Shown: in pieces, positions 21,585 through 32,790 of the stretch | How the letters are laid out: the number at the start of each line of letters is the position of its first letter | How positions within the stretch are numbered: position 1 is the first letter of the stretch | DNA from: Ursus arctos | Taxonomy: Eukaryota; Chordata; Mammalia; Carnivora; Ursidae | Assembly: GCF_023065955.2 (NCBI RefSeq) | Contig: NW_026623050.1 | Coordinates: forward strand, 22,712,501-22,776,500 | Direction of reading: 5' to 3' | Length of the DNA: 64,000 nt | Position numbers and translations under genes: made by a program | The notes under the pieces: model-generated | The model's database searches: none | What the model saw: only the letters and a program-made list of their open reading frames with translations | What the model was told of the DNA's origin: nothing

Positions 21585-22080
21585 AATCCTCCATCCAGAG
21601 ATGAGGTCTTGGTTCCCTCTCCTTGAACCTGGGCTATCTTTATAACCTCCTTGACCAATAGGATGTGGCAGGAGTGATGCTGCATGACTTCCAAGGCTTC
21701 TTCTAAGGCTAATTCATGGAAGACAATATGGCTTCCGCCCTGCCCGCCTTCTCTCCCTCCTTCTTTCTCTCTCTTCCTGCCTCCCTCTCTCTCTTTCTGG
21801 ACCCTTGTATTTGGAAGTCAGCATGTTGTGAGGATGGCTGGGTGAAATGGAGAAGCCAAGTGTGGGTGTTCTGGCCATGGCCCCAGCTAGGCCCCAGACG
21901 TGAGATGGACAGGCCTTCAGATGACTCCGGCCAGTGAGTCTTCTGGCAGGGACCGAGACATTGCAAAGCAGTAACAAACCACCCCTGCTATATTCTGCCT
22001 GAATTTCTACCCACAGTGACCCTGAGGGACAATAAATGATTATTATCATTTTAAGCCACTTGGGTTTTAAGCCAGTGAAG
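21585..22080 (+). mobile_element. ERVL-MaLR-like LTR fossil
   Basis: It contains GACCAATAGGATGTGGCAGG, a CT-rich middle, CCTTCAGATGACTCCGGCC, and a 3' part with an AATAAATG polyadenylation-like signal followed by TTTTAAGCCACTTGGG. This is the layout of a mammalian MaLR-type LTR. No internal retroviral genes are present. Subfamily uncertain. Confidence 0.6.
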
Positions 22081-23129
22081 GTGTTTTCATCAAGGAGGTG
22101 GTGTAAGAATTGCAAATTAGAAAGATAGCCCTGGTGCCATATGGAAATAGGTTGGTGGGGGAGGGGTGGTTTAGAGGCTGAGAAAACAGGAGACTATTAC
22201 TAGTTATCCAGACCAGAGGGAATGGTAGGGCAGGAAAGCATTTTTTATTTTTTAAGCAAACTTTCTTTCTAAATTTTAGTTTGGTTTAGGAACTCTGTTA
22301 CTTTTATGTACCCAAATGGCGACAGTCAGTAAAGACAGCAAAATGTTTGACCTGATTCTCTTTCACTCTCCCTGAGCCCTGCCTTTTTATCTCCTTTCTT
22401 ATATCCAAATCCTAGAATTTTAGAGTCTATTTTCATGGTGCCCTCACTCCTTCCTAATAATGTCTCATGGCCAAGAGCACACTTCTCCTAGCTGGTGTCT
22501 TCTCCTTGCCTACTGAAGGTCATGATGCCGGTCTTATAATCTAGAGTTTCTGTTGCCTCTAGCTCATGGGCATCTGGGTTCAGAGGAAACCTTAGTCCTG
22601 GAGGTCTGTAGGGGGCATGGAAGGACGTGTTTAGGGGAAAGAGGATCTCAACTGCAGCAGAGGGAGAGCCTGGCTTTTTCAATATAGATAAGTGAAATAT
22701 TGGTAATCCTGAGACTTATATGATTTATACTATTGAGTGCTATTTTGACACCAAAGATGACTGTAAATACCGAAGAAGTAACGATGTGTTTCTTAATATA
22801 TGTTTGGTCATATAGTGTTCACTGTATGATATCATTCACCACTTAAAGAAAGACTCTTTAACCATTGCCAATTGTCAAGTATATATTGTAGAATGTGAAA
22901 TCTAAGAGATATTTAGAAAAGCAATACAAGCCAACAATAAAATGAATTAAAATTTTTCCTGCACTTCATTTATGCTTCATTCTTCCTGTTAAATATTAGA
23001 CTCATCTCTAAATTTATCTAGAAGTAGTTGGCAATAATATCTTACATGAGCTGTCATGCAATTTTATTCATTTTGTTAACATTTCTGTTTCAACTTTTTC
23101 AGAATTCCCCTATTGAGCAATTTCTTTCT
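22081..23129. other. Unique intergenic DNA
   Basis: No repeat or coding signal is recognised. Confidence 0.5.
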
Positions 23130-23315
23130 GCCAGGATCTTTCATATTCACAACCTTACCCAATCCTCGCATTAAGTTCATACAAAGTAGTATTTTATCTC
23201 TATTTTACAGTTAAGAAAACTTTCCTGATTTTAAGTTAAGAGACATGCTCAAGGTTAAATGGCTCTCAGCAATAAAGCAGGGCCCTGATGCTAAGTATTT
23301 GAGCTTTCAGATCCA
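23130..23315 (-). mobile_element. MIR fossil, minus strand
   Basis: ATTTTACAGTTAAGAAAACT followed by AGAGACATGCTCAAGG is the reversed MIR core order. Confidence 0.65.
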
Positions 23316-23614
23316 GAATTCTTTTCACTGTACCAGAAAGTATATGATGAACTGAGGCCATAACTTTACACCGGCTGTCATCGAAGGCAAACTGCTTTTA
23401 TTGGTTATGATCACTTAATTTGTTTTTATCCACACAGTGACAAACTGACAGGTAGTATCCAAATCGTTGGTTAGATGTTCAGATCTGTGCTGCTAAGCCT
23501 TTCAATATGTGGTCAGTTTTACAAGCCCTGTGTGAGCATCTGTCCCAGCCCTCGATCGCTTTCCATTCCATTAGGAGAATTTGTGCACATTTCCGGCACT
23601 AAAAAACTCATTCT

Positions 23615-23828
23615 CCTGAGCCAGCTGTTTAGCTTCAGATCCTAACTCTGCCTCTTGTTAGTTCTGTGACCTTAAGGAATTATTTAACCTCCCTGTGCCT
23701 TAGTTACTTCACCTTTGAAATGTAGATAACAACAGTGTGTATCCTGTGAGTTTGTGTTTAGGGTTAAATAAGTTAATGTAGATAAAGTTCTTAGAACATT
23801 GCCTGGAACATAGTAAATGCTATTTAAG

Positions 23829-23829
<1 letters not shown>
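23615..23829 (+). mobile_element. MIR, plus strand
   Basis: TCCTAACTCTGCCTCTTGTT, then CCTTAAGGAATTATTTAACC, CTGTGCCTTAGTTACTTCAC and finally TTGCCTGGAACATAGTAAAT give an almost complete MIR in the right order. Confidence 0.85.

Positions 23830-23866
<37 letters not shown>
23830..23866. repeat. (ATT)n microsatellite
   Basis: About 12 ATT units directly after the MIR 3' end. MIR tails often seed such repeats. Confidence 0.95.
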
Positions 23867-23867
<1 letters not shown>

Positions 23868-24064
23868 AATTCCAGGAACCTGCAGAAATCAGTATAGCAG
23901 TTTAGTAGCACACATTATGTGTGGTTATGTGTGGATATGTATATACCTGGGTTTTTTTTTCCTTCACAGTCTAATTTTCCAACCAAAATTTAGGAATCCT
24001 GTTGTCTGGAACTTGAAAAATCTCTCTCTCTCCAGTCATCATGGTATCTAGACAAAGCGATGAC

Positions 24065-24455
24065 TTGTATCGGTTTGCTAGGGCTATCATAACAAAATGC
24101 CATCAACTGGTTGGCTTACACATAGAGATGTATTTTCCCCACAGTGCTGGAGCCTGGAAGTCCAAGATCGAGGTGCCAGGAGGTTTGATTTTTTCTGAGG
24201 TCTCTCTCCCTGGCTTGAGGGTTGCTGCCCTTTGGCTGCCTCTTCATATGGTTTTCTCTCTGTGTGAGCACATCCCCGGTATGTCTTTGTGCGTCCAAAT
24301 TTCCTCTTCATATAAGGACACCAGTCGGATTGGATTAGTTTCTCATTTTTAGCTTTATCACCTCTTAAAAGGCCTTATCTCCAAATGTGGTTACATTCTG
24401 AGGTGGGTGGCTAGGACTTCAACATAGGAATGGGGCAGGGATGGGGGGAGGCATC
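24065..24455 (-). mobile_element. ERVL-MaLR LTR (MLT1-like), minus strand
   Basis: Read in reverse, it has TTGAAGTCCTAGCCACCCAC, CTCAGAATGTAACCACATTT, GGTGTCCTTATATGAAGAGG, and ends near GCCCTAGCAAACCGATACAA. This is the consensus order of an MLT1-type LTR. No internal sequence is attached. Confidence 0.8.
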
Positions 24456-25300
24456 GCGTGACTATTTGGATTATTTTATGTTAACGTGTCTACTGGGTGG
24501 GAGCTGTGGTCTCTTACTAGTATTATGTAAATCCCCAGAATTTCCCAAGGATATTGTCCCTGGCAGTTGGAGACCTGCATAGACTGCTGGTTGAAGTATG
24601 ATAGCTTGTAAAATACTCTTGGGCATTCAGCTGGATTGCTGGGAAGGAAGGTAAGTGAGAAGTAAAGCCACCCCTGAGAGTCCCCTCTGCGACTTGTCAT
24701 TGACCTGCCAGGTGCTGCTATGCTTAAGTGACATAGAGCCAGGTGGGACCCAGAAAGTGGATCTGCTGGAAAATGCCAAGATTGATCAGAGTATTTTCCC
24801 TGGGTTTACTTTGAAAGTTTTTGACCATTGAACTTGAAAATAGCTGTAACTTGGCTTTTTCAAGGAGGCAGTCGGTAGAAGACTGGAGCAGAAAGAAAAG
24901 CGGGAGGTTGGAGAGAGCAATTAATCATGTGACCTCAGGGCAAGAAAACTTGAGGTTCACATCTCTTAGATCAGTCAGCCCTGGAGGCATCGGGTGGTTG
25001 ACGTCGTGGGACGTGCTTGTGCATGGATGGGCGTAATCAAATAGCTCTAATCCTCCTGGTGTTCATTTGCAAATGGTTTTTCTCAATAAAATATCATTAA
25101 CATAAGGAGAGGGAGGTGCAACCAGGGCCTTGGGGAGTGGAGTCGGTGCAGTTCAGCATCAGCGATCTTCAAAACTATCTTGTCTGAGTTCCCGTTTTCC
25201 CAGAATACATTGCCGTCACTCGTTCTTGTTTTCCTTCTCCTAAAGTAGATTTCCCCTTTGATCAGTAATACTCAAATCTTCTTCACCTTCTTTCTAAAAT
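24456..25300. other. Unique intergenic DNA
   Basis: No repeat or coding signal is recognised. Confidence 0.5.
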
Positions 25301-25312
25301 TTTATCCCCTTA

Positions 25313-25530
25313 GGGGCACCTGGGTGGCTCAGTACATTAAATGTCTGCCCTGGGCTCAGGTCATGATCCCAGGGTCCTGGATAGAGCCCTGAGCCGGGTA
25401 GGGCTCACTGCTTCAGTGGAGAGTATGCTTCTCCTTCTGCCTCTGCCCTTCCTCCTGCTCGTGTGTGCGCGCTCTTTCTCTCTCAAATAGATAAAATCTT
25501 AAAAAATAAAATAAAATTTCTAAAAAGAAC
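25313..25530 (+). mobile_element. Carnivore tRNA-Lys SINE
   Basis: Head GGGGCACCTGGGTGGCTCAG, CT-rich body, AAATAGATAAAATCTT tail. The duplication TTTATCCCCTTA lies at 25301-25312 and 25531-25542. Confidence 0.93.
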
Positions 25531-25620
25531 TTTATCCCCTTATAAAAAAGAAACGAGCTTCTGAATTTTTTCATAGCCTTCTCTTGTGCTCTGTCTTCCC
25601 ATCATAAATAACATAAAAGA

Positions 25621-25800
25621 GGGGCACCTGGGTGGCTGAGTCAATTAAGCGTCTGCCTTCAGCTCAGGTCACGATATCAGGGTCCTGGGATCGAGCCCCG
25701 GCTCCCTGCTTAGTGGGGAGTCTCCTTCTCCCTCTGCCTCTGCCCCTCCCCTCCTCTCCTGTTCTCTCTCAAATAAATAAAATCTTAAGAATAAATAAAT
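25621..25800 (+). mobile_element. Carnivore tRNA-Lys SINE
   Basis: Head GGGGCACCTGGGTGGCTGAG and tail AAATAAATAAAATCTTAAG. The flanking duplication is AT-rich and imperfect. Confidence 0.93.
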
Positions 25801-25874
25801 AAAAGAATGATCGGTTTAATGTATGCGCCTAAAAATCATGTTGAAATTATCGATAAGATTATGAAATAACAGTG

Positions 25875-26115
25875 ATGCAGCTGTGAGAGTTTTGGATTTG
25901 GAGTCATAGGATCTTGTTTTGCATCCTGATTCTGCTATTTACCAACCCTGTGAAGCCGAATCATTGCTTCCTTCCTCATATATAAAATGGGGAGAGGAAG
26001 ACCTCTCTCAGGATTATACTGAGGATTACATAGGGCATAGCTTATCGAAGTGCTACACCTAGCACGGGGCCTTACCTATAGAAAGTACCTGGCATATCTT
26101 CATTAAATCCAAATC
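25875..26115 (+). mobile_element. MIR, plus strand
   Basis: GGATTTGGAGTCATAGGATC, ATTCTGCTATTTACCAACCC, ATATAAAATGGGGAGAGGAA and AGTACCTGGCATATCTTCAT follow MIR order over its whole length. Confidence 0.85.
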
Positions 26116-26990
26116 TGTTGTATTAAGAATTTTTAAAAAATCTTTACATTATGGAAATTTTCAAGCATACACAAGAAGGAAAACAAACCCAATGTACCCA
26201 TTACCCACTGTTCAACACATACCAACAGTTTGTCAAATTTGTTTTACCTATCTATCAATACTTTCTGTTCTGTTACATGTAAATACTTTAGTACACATCT
26301 CTAACTTACCCCCATATCACTATTATACCTAGAATTAAGAGTGATTCCCTAATACCATCTATAACCTGGTTGATATGTAAATGTTCTCGATTATCTTAAA
26401 GTGACTATTTTTAGTCAACTTATTGGAATAAGGACAAGACCCCATACTGCATTTATTATATCTCTGAAGTTTCTTTTTAAAAAAATAGTCCCCAATTTCT
26501 TGTATTTTTTTTTACTTTATGCCACTGACTTCTAAAAACAAACATGTTAATTTGTGTTATAGAATATCTGCATTCTGGATTCAATTGTTGTTCTGGATTC
26601 GTGGTGTTATTTAACTTGTTCCCCTATCTCCTGCTTTTCCTGTAAACTGATGGTTGGATCTAGAGGCTTGATTATGTTCATGTCCAAATTTTATAGACCA
26701 GAATGCTTCATAAAGGATGCAGAGTTAGCAGTCTTTTGAGAATGATTAATGATGTTTTTTTCACTATTTCACCATCAACCTCAAAAGCCTTCCTCTGCCA
26801 CAAACCCAGGGATATAGTGACCATGATGGCAGTTCCATTCATTTGACCACAGATCTCCATCAGCTTACTTTGCCATCGAATGTGGCTGTATTGTTTTGTT
26901 GTTGTTTGTTGTTGTTGTGTTTTTTTTTTATTAAAGGGTGTGATCTAGTACTGTTTTGGAAACTATGATGTCCCTAACTCTAGTTAATCA
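26116..26990. mobile_element. Old interspersed repeat, family not resolved
   Basis: Stretches such as GTACCCATTACCCACTGTTC, TCTGGATTCGTGGTGTTATT and AACTGATGGTTGGATCTAGA belong to a common mammalian repeat that I recognise by sequence but cannot name with confidence. A (GTT)n-rich patch follows at about 26893-26918. No coding potential. Confidence 0.5.
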
Positions 26991-27107
26991 ACTGCTTTTG
27001 TAAGTCACTCACCATTCACTTCACATATGTAGATATTTAGTTCGAGGTAGTGTTGAGTTAGAGTATATTTTAAAAAAGTAATTGTCTCAAATTGAATATG
27101 ATAGGAA

Positions 27108-27303
27108 GGGGCACCTGCATGGCTGTCTTTTGAGCATCCAACTCTTGATTTCAGCTGAGGTCATGATTTCAGGATCCTGGGATCGAGTCCCATGATGGGT
27201 CCCACACTCAGCGTGGAGTCTGCTTGTCCCTCTCCCTCTGCTCCTCCCCCCACTCATGCTTTCTGTCTCTCTCTCAAATACATAAATAAGTAAAACCTCT
27301 AAA
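27108..27303 (+). mobile_element. Carnivore tRNA-Lys SINE, older copy
   Basis: Head GGGGCACCTGCATGGCTGTC (diverged), body CATGATTTCAGGATCCTGGG, tail AAATACATAAATAAGTAAAA. Weak duplication AATATGATAGGA / AATATATGATAAGA. Confidence 0.88.
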
Positions 27304-27479
27304 AAATATATGATAAGAATTGGTCAGAAGACAATAATTATCTTCTCTATGGTCATGCATCAAATTAAAAATAACTGGAGTTCTGGATTCTGGATAATTT
27401 AGAATCCCAAAATAGCTCTTCCCCCATTGTCTAGATATTCTTTTGAAATATTGAGTCAACTCACATGATTTCCCTCAAG

Positions 27480-27800
27480 TAGTTTCACAAATTAAAATTT
27501 ATCCAGCCCTACTTTGAGTAAGTCAAGTTTGCAAGGTGCTACAAGATAAGACTTAGTTTCTGCCCTCAAGGACTAAGTCTGGTAGGGAAGGTAGTGAGTA
27601 CACACATATTTATAATGTAAAGTATGTGTTGTAAGAGAGGCAAAAACAAGGCATGCATAAATTTAGTTTAGAAAGGTTATGGGAAAGTTTTTGGTGGCAT
27701 TTGAGATGAACAGTGAAGATCTGGAAGGTTTTGTTTGGTCCTTGAAAGATGGAAAATTGTGACTTTGGCAGGAATGGAATATATGAAAAAGCATCTAAAA
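27480..27800 (-). mobile_element. L2 fossil, minus strand
   Basis: TCTGCCCTCAAGGACTAAGT followed by AGTGAGTACACACATATT resembles the reversed L2 3' end region, as in the fossils at 36 and 50 kb. Diverged. Confidence 0.45.
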
Positions 27801-27810
27801 ATCCAGGCTT

Positions 27811-28010
27811 AGGGACACCCGGTTGGCTCAGTTGTTTGGCTATCCGCCTTCAGCTCAGGTCATGATCCCAGGGTCCTGGGATCAAGTCCGGTATCAGTCT
27901 CCTTGCTCGGCAGGGAGCCTGCTTCTCTCTCTGCCTCCCACTCCCCCTGCTTGTGCTCTCTCTTTCTGACAAATAAATAAATTAAATATTTTTAAAAATG
28001 AAAATAAAAT
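27811..28010 (+). mobile_element. Carnivore tRNA-Lys SINE
   Basis: Head GGGACACCCGGTTGGCTCAG and body CATGATCCCAGGGTCCTGGG. The exact duplication AAAAATCCAGGCTT lies at 27797-27810 and 28011-28024. Confidence 0.94.
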
Positions 28011-28069
28011 AAAAATCCAGGCTTGAAATCACTGGATATGGTTTGCCTCCAGTTAAAAAGATAAGCAGA

Positions 28070-28281
28070 GGGATGCCTGGGTGGCTCAGTCCGTTAAGTG
28101 CTCAACTCTTGATTTTGGCTCAGGTCATGATCTCATGGGTCCTGAGATTGAGCCCCTCGTCAGTCTCTGTGCTCAGTGGGGAGTCTGCTTCTCTCCTCCT
28201 CCCTCTCCCTCTGCCCTGCCCCCTACTTGTGCTCTCTCTCTCTCTAACAATAAACACATAAATCTTTAAAAAAAGAGAGAC
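28070..28281 (+). mobile_element. Carnivore tRNA-Lys SINE
   Basis: Head GGGATGCCTGGGTGGCTCAG, body CATGATCTCATGGGTCCTGA, tail AACAATAAACACATAAATCT. The short flanking repeat is approximate (AGCAGAG on both sides). Confidence 0.92.
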
Positions 28282-28315
28282 GAGCAGAGATTGAGACAAA
28301 AAAATAAATCCATAC

Positions 28316-28420
28316 CTTCCTTCGTTTCTCTTTCTTTCTTTATCTCTTTCTTTCTCTCTTTCTTTCTCTCTCTCTCTCTCTCTCTCCCCTCCTCTCCCTC
28401 TCCCTTCCTTCCTTCTTCAG
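28316..28420. repeat. Polypyrimidine (TTTC/CT)n tract
   Basis: About 100 nt of almost pure C/T on the plus strand, with CTTT and CT units. It is a candidate for length variation and triplex (H-DNA) folding. Confidence 0.93.
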
Positions 28421-28504
28421 AAGGTAACAGAAAAACCATTAAAGTACGATGACATACAGTGGTGTCAAAGCCAAAAGAAGGAAGAGTTTTAAGATGAAAA
28501 GAAG

Positions 28505-28985
28505 CATCATTATTCACCATAGCCAAAAATGGAAACAACTCAAATGTTCATCATCTAATGACTGGATAAACACATGTGGTATATCCGTGCAATGGCATAT
28601 TGTTTTAACCATAAAAAGGAATGAAGGACTGTTACACATTACGATGTGAATGAACCTTGAAAACATGCTAAGTGTTTTCACTTAGCCAGTGAAGAAGCCA
28701 GTCAGAAAGGACTACATATGAAATTTTATTTATATAAACTGTCTAAAATAGACAAATGCATAGAGGCAGAAAACACATTAGTGGTTGCCTAGGCCTGGGG
28801 GGCAGGTGGAAGGATTGGAGGGTGACAACTACAGAGAGTGGTGTTTCTTTGGGGGTAATGAAGTGTTCTAAATGGATTGTGTTGATCAATGCACAATTCT
28901 GTGAACATATTAAGAGCCATTGGGTTGTATACTTTGTTTGAATGAATTTTATGGTATGTGAATTATATCTCAGTCTAGCTGTTTA
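28505..28985 (+). mobile_element. Old LINE-1 3' end, plus strand
   Basis: ATTCACCATAGCCAAAAATG, GGTATATCCGTGCAATGGCA, TAGTGGTTGCCTAGGCCTGG and GAATTATATCTCAGTCTAGC follow the 3' end of old mammalian L1 elements. No intact frame. Confidence 0.8.
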
Positions 28986-29069
28986 AGAAGAAAAATAATG
29001 AAGAGAGTGGTCCATTGTATCACTTTTTGCAAGAAGGTCAAGGAGAATGAATCCTGAGTAAGGCTATAT

Positions 29070-29133
29070 AATTTGATGATTAAAAGTTCATTGGTGACCC
29101 TAGAATTTGATGATTAAAAGTTCATTGGTGACC
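29070..29133. repeat. 30-bp exact tandem duplication (period 34)
   Basis: The 30-bp unit beginning AATTTGATGATTAAAAG occurs at 29070-29099 and again, identically, at 29104-29133, separated by 4 bp. Identity of the two copies implies a recent local duplication or an assembly duplication. Confidence 0.97.
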
Positions 29134-30079
29134 TTTAAAGGGGAATTTCTTCCCTGAAATGGTGGGAGTTGAAGTGAGTGGGTGAAGAGGAAGTGGAAGC
29201 AGACTTGCCTTTTAAGATATTTGGCCATACGGGGTGAAGCCATAGGACATGACTGCTTCAACTTCCCCCTACTCAGCCTCATCATCTCATTAATAGTGGT
29301 TATTTCTAAAGAAAACACCATTCTTTTGGGCTGAGGCTTACCTTTTACCTTAGTTCTTGAACTTATTTTCTACTCCCAGTTCCCAAATCTTGCCTGGCTT
29401 ATCGTGTTCTAACTCAATTTAATCATAAAGAAGCATCATAAAAATGCAAGTCGTGGGGCATTCTACAAAGGAAATTGGTCTGTCATGATTAAAAATGTCA
29501 AGATCAACACAGTCCAGAAAAACAATTAGGAGCAATCCTAATTCAGGAGACTGAAGAATTAATGTGATAACAAGGTGTAACACATGATTCTAGACTGGCT
29601 TCTTCGGTTATAAAAAACATTACTGGGACAATTGCTGAGACACGAATGGGGTCTGAGGATTAGGTAATAGTAATATATCAATGTTAACCTCCTCATTTTG
29701 ATGGTTGTATCACGTCTACATGGGAGAATGTCCTTGTGTGTAGGCAACACTAAGGTAAATGGAAGCGATGGAACATCACTTGGCAACTTAATTTCAAATA
29801 GTTCACGGATGCAGTTCTTTGTATAATTCTTGCAACTCTCTGTAAATTTGTGATTATTTCAAAAATATAAATTCAAGTATCATCGTGAAGTAAAAATAAA
29901 GTGAGCCTGGAAAGATAATCCTCCCAGCAACCTGCATAAGTAAGCCCAAATCCTTCCTGAAGGAAGTTTAGCCTGGGTCTCAAAGAACTCTCACTTATGA
30001 AGTCATAGTTAAAATCGTAGAACGCAAGAAAATAAGTTATGAGGAAAAGCCAGCAGAAATAATGCATAGCATAATTTGA
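29134..30079. other. Unique intergenic DNA
   Basis: Parts near 29555-29870 resemble the 3' end of an old LINE or DNA element but are too diverged to name. Confidence 0.4.
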
Positions 30080-30645
30080 GCCATAAAGACTTCAGATTTT
30101 GGAATTAGCAAAAAATATAACTTTTTAAATATGTATTAAAAATATGTTTAACATGCTTTAAGAGGTAAAAGAAGATTTGAATATATGCAGGAGACTATAA
30201 AAACAACCAAGAAGACTTGATAAAAAAAAAGATCCAAATAGAAATTCTGGAAAAGAAAATTTATTTTAAAGTAAAAATTTTAAATTTGATATTAAAGAAA
30301 AGATTAGACATAGTTCAAGAGAGAGCTAATGAACTTAAAGATAGTGTCAAAGAAAACTTCCAGAGTATAGTTCAAGGAGATAAAAGGATGGAAAATATGA
30401 AGAAAAGAGCCACAGAGGCTAGATTGTGAAGGACTAATGAATATGTGATTGGAATTTCAGAGAGAAATAATAGAATTGGGAAGAGTCAATATCTGAAGAG
30501 CTATGAGGTTGAGAATTTTCCCAGAATAGTTGAAAAACAATCAGCAGTTGTCAAAAAAAAATTACCAAAAATCATCTGGCAAATACCAAAGAGAAACTGG
30601 TCTTTATCTAATATTAGCACCACACTTATATAAACGAGAGATATT
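30080..30645 (+). mobile_element. HAL1 / L1 ORF1-type fossil, plus strand
   Basis: Translation near 30225-30427 gives a coiled-coil-like, Lys/Glu-rich stretch (…RLDIVQERANELKDS…, …GDKRMENMKKRATEA…) typical of the ORF1 region of L1/HAL1 elements. The sequence continues with TTGGAATTTCAGAGAGAAAT and GAGAATTTTCCCAGAATAGT. Frames are interrupted. Confidence 0.7.
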
Positions 30646-30669
30646 TAATGTTCACAGGTTAGAAGACTT

Positions 30670-31240
30670 AATATTGTAAATATGCCAATTTGGCCCACGT
30701 AATTACACTTCCAATGCAATTCCAATAAAAATCCCAATAGAAATTTTTATGGAGCTTAACAGACTGGGTCTAAAAGGTATGTGGAAATACAAAATACCCA
30801 GGAGATCAAAGATACTCTTAAAAATGAACAAGATAGGAGAACTTGCTCTACCATGTATCAAGATTTGTAATAAAGCTATAGTAATTAAGTTAGTGTGACA
30901 TTTGTCCAGGGATAAAGAAATAGACCCCTGGAATGAATATGGAGCCCAGAAAAAGATCTATATGAGTACTGACAGAGGGGCACTACAGGGCAGTGGGGAA
31001 AAAGAAAGACTTTTTAAACAAATGGGGCTGAAACAGTTACCTATCCAAATGAGGAAAAATGAAGCTAGATTTCTACCTGACACCATACAGAAAAATCAGT
31101 ACTAGACGTTCAAAAATCTAATGTAAAAGGCAAAATTAGAGTTCTTTAAGAAGATTATATAGAAGAGCATCTTCATGACCTTAGGATTTGGGGAAAAAAT
31201 TTTTTAAACAAGCTATAAAAAAACCACACAAGAAAAAACT
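30670..31240 (+). mobile_element. Old LINE-1 ORF2 fragment, plus strand
   Basis: CAATTCCAATAAAAATCCCA, AATAAAGCTATAGTAATTAA, ATAGACCCCTGGAATGAATA and a C-terminal stretch follow L1 ORF2 order. Multiple stops. It directly follows the HAL1/ORF1 fossil. Confidence 0.75.
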
Positions 31241-32669
31241 GATAAGTTGGATTCCATTTAAAATTAAGAACATTGAGTCATTAATTTTACATTTAAAATG
31301 TTGTATTCTTTTTCTTAAAGAAGGCACCCAAATTATGTATCTTCACTCCCCACAAAACCTGCATCCACATCTAGTCCTTTCCAGCAATATCTTCTTCATT
31401 TCCCAAGCATACTTTATTCCCAAAGACAATATTCTAGATACAGGCCTTTTCTATTTTCTCCTTCACTTTCATGTTTGTAATAATTCCATTAAGAAATGTC
31501 TCTTCTGGAACCCCAGAAGGATACCATAGTCTCTTTATAATAAAAGCTTCTGTTCTTTTTGATTGGTTCATGAATACAATTAAAAGATGGACAATTTTGT
31601 GGAAGAAACCAGATCTCAAATCATGGTCATAGCTGATAAAACAAACAAAACCAGGGCCAACTTGAGAGCACCTGAGCCTCTGAAGAAACTATGTAATTCT
31701 AGAAGGCTAATTCATTCACCACTACTTCTCTTGGCCCTAGCAACAGCTCAAACACAAAGGGGCTTATCTGGTTCTTCCTAACTGGGCCTGGCAAGAAACT
31801 CACATGTTAGTGCTTTGTAGCCCAGGTGGAATGGGCCTAACTATCTTTACAGCCTAAAGTCATGGTCGCTAACTTTGCTGATAAACTAAATAAAAGCAAT
31901 GAAAATTGTTCCATAAATCAATGCGTAAAACACCTGTACCTTGAAGCTTTGTCTATTCTGAGGTGAAATTTTCCTGGAGTTTTATGATGAGGTTCCCCAT
32001 AACCAAATCCTTGTTCCAACCAGGCTGAAACTAAACTGAATCTGTGTAGGCCAAAGTCATGCCTATCTAGGTCATATGAAGGTTCACATACTACGTGCAC
32101 TTCTTAAGGCCGTGCTGTCCCTCTCCAGGTATAAATAACTACATAGTTATAAAAACTTGCCAACCTACAAATTCCTTCAAACTGTCAAAGGTAAACACCA
32201 TGTGACTCCAACGCCGAAAGTCTTCTATTTCCTTATATAATTGCCCTCAGAAGCCTCAACCACTATGTGATATTTTAGATTTCATAGTATCAGTCCTTAT
32301 ACTTTATATAAACAATTAATTGGATATGTGTGTTGTGTATATAAATACAGGTCTTATTTGCTGCCTGTTTGCTTGAAGAATTCTCTCCTCATCAACTAAA
32401 AATGCCCTTATTTATCATTCTGTATTATATTTACTGGTACGTATGGTTTGTCTTTTCAATTTGAAGATTCAGTTTCTCATTTACTTTAGAGATATTTAAA
32501 ATGTTCCCTGGAACTCTTTTTTTCTCTGTCTCATTTTTGGGGCTTTCTATAATAGAGGTAGCAATTACCCTTGTGTTGGATTGTCTCCTTTGCTTCCTTC
32601 TCTCTAACTGCTTTAATCTCTTTCCCTCATTTTTTTTTTCTTTTTGGCTTGTTGGTTTCTTTTTGGTTC
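31241..32669. other. Intergenic DNA, unresolved
   Basis: No gene is seen. Parts look LTR-like (for example around 31640-31900) but no family could be identified. Confidence 0.35.
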
Positions 32670-32790
32670 ACTCTGAATAGCTCAAGACATCCGATCTCCA
32701 GAATTGTAATATAATAAATTCACGTTGTTTCAAGCCATGAAGTCTGTGATAATTTGCTGCAGCAACTATGGGAAATGAACGCACACATCA
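32670..32790 (+). mobile_element. 3' end of a MaLR-like LTR
   Basis: GATCTCCAGAATTGTAATAT, AATAAATTCACGTTGTTTCA and the end segment TAATTTGCTGCAGCAACTAT match the R/U5 end of MaLR LTRs. The 5' part is not recognisable. Confidence 0.6.
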
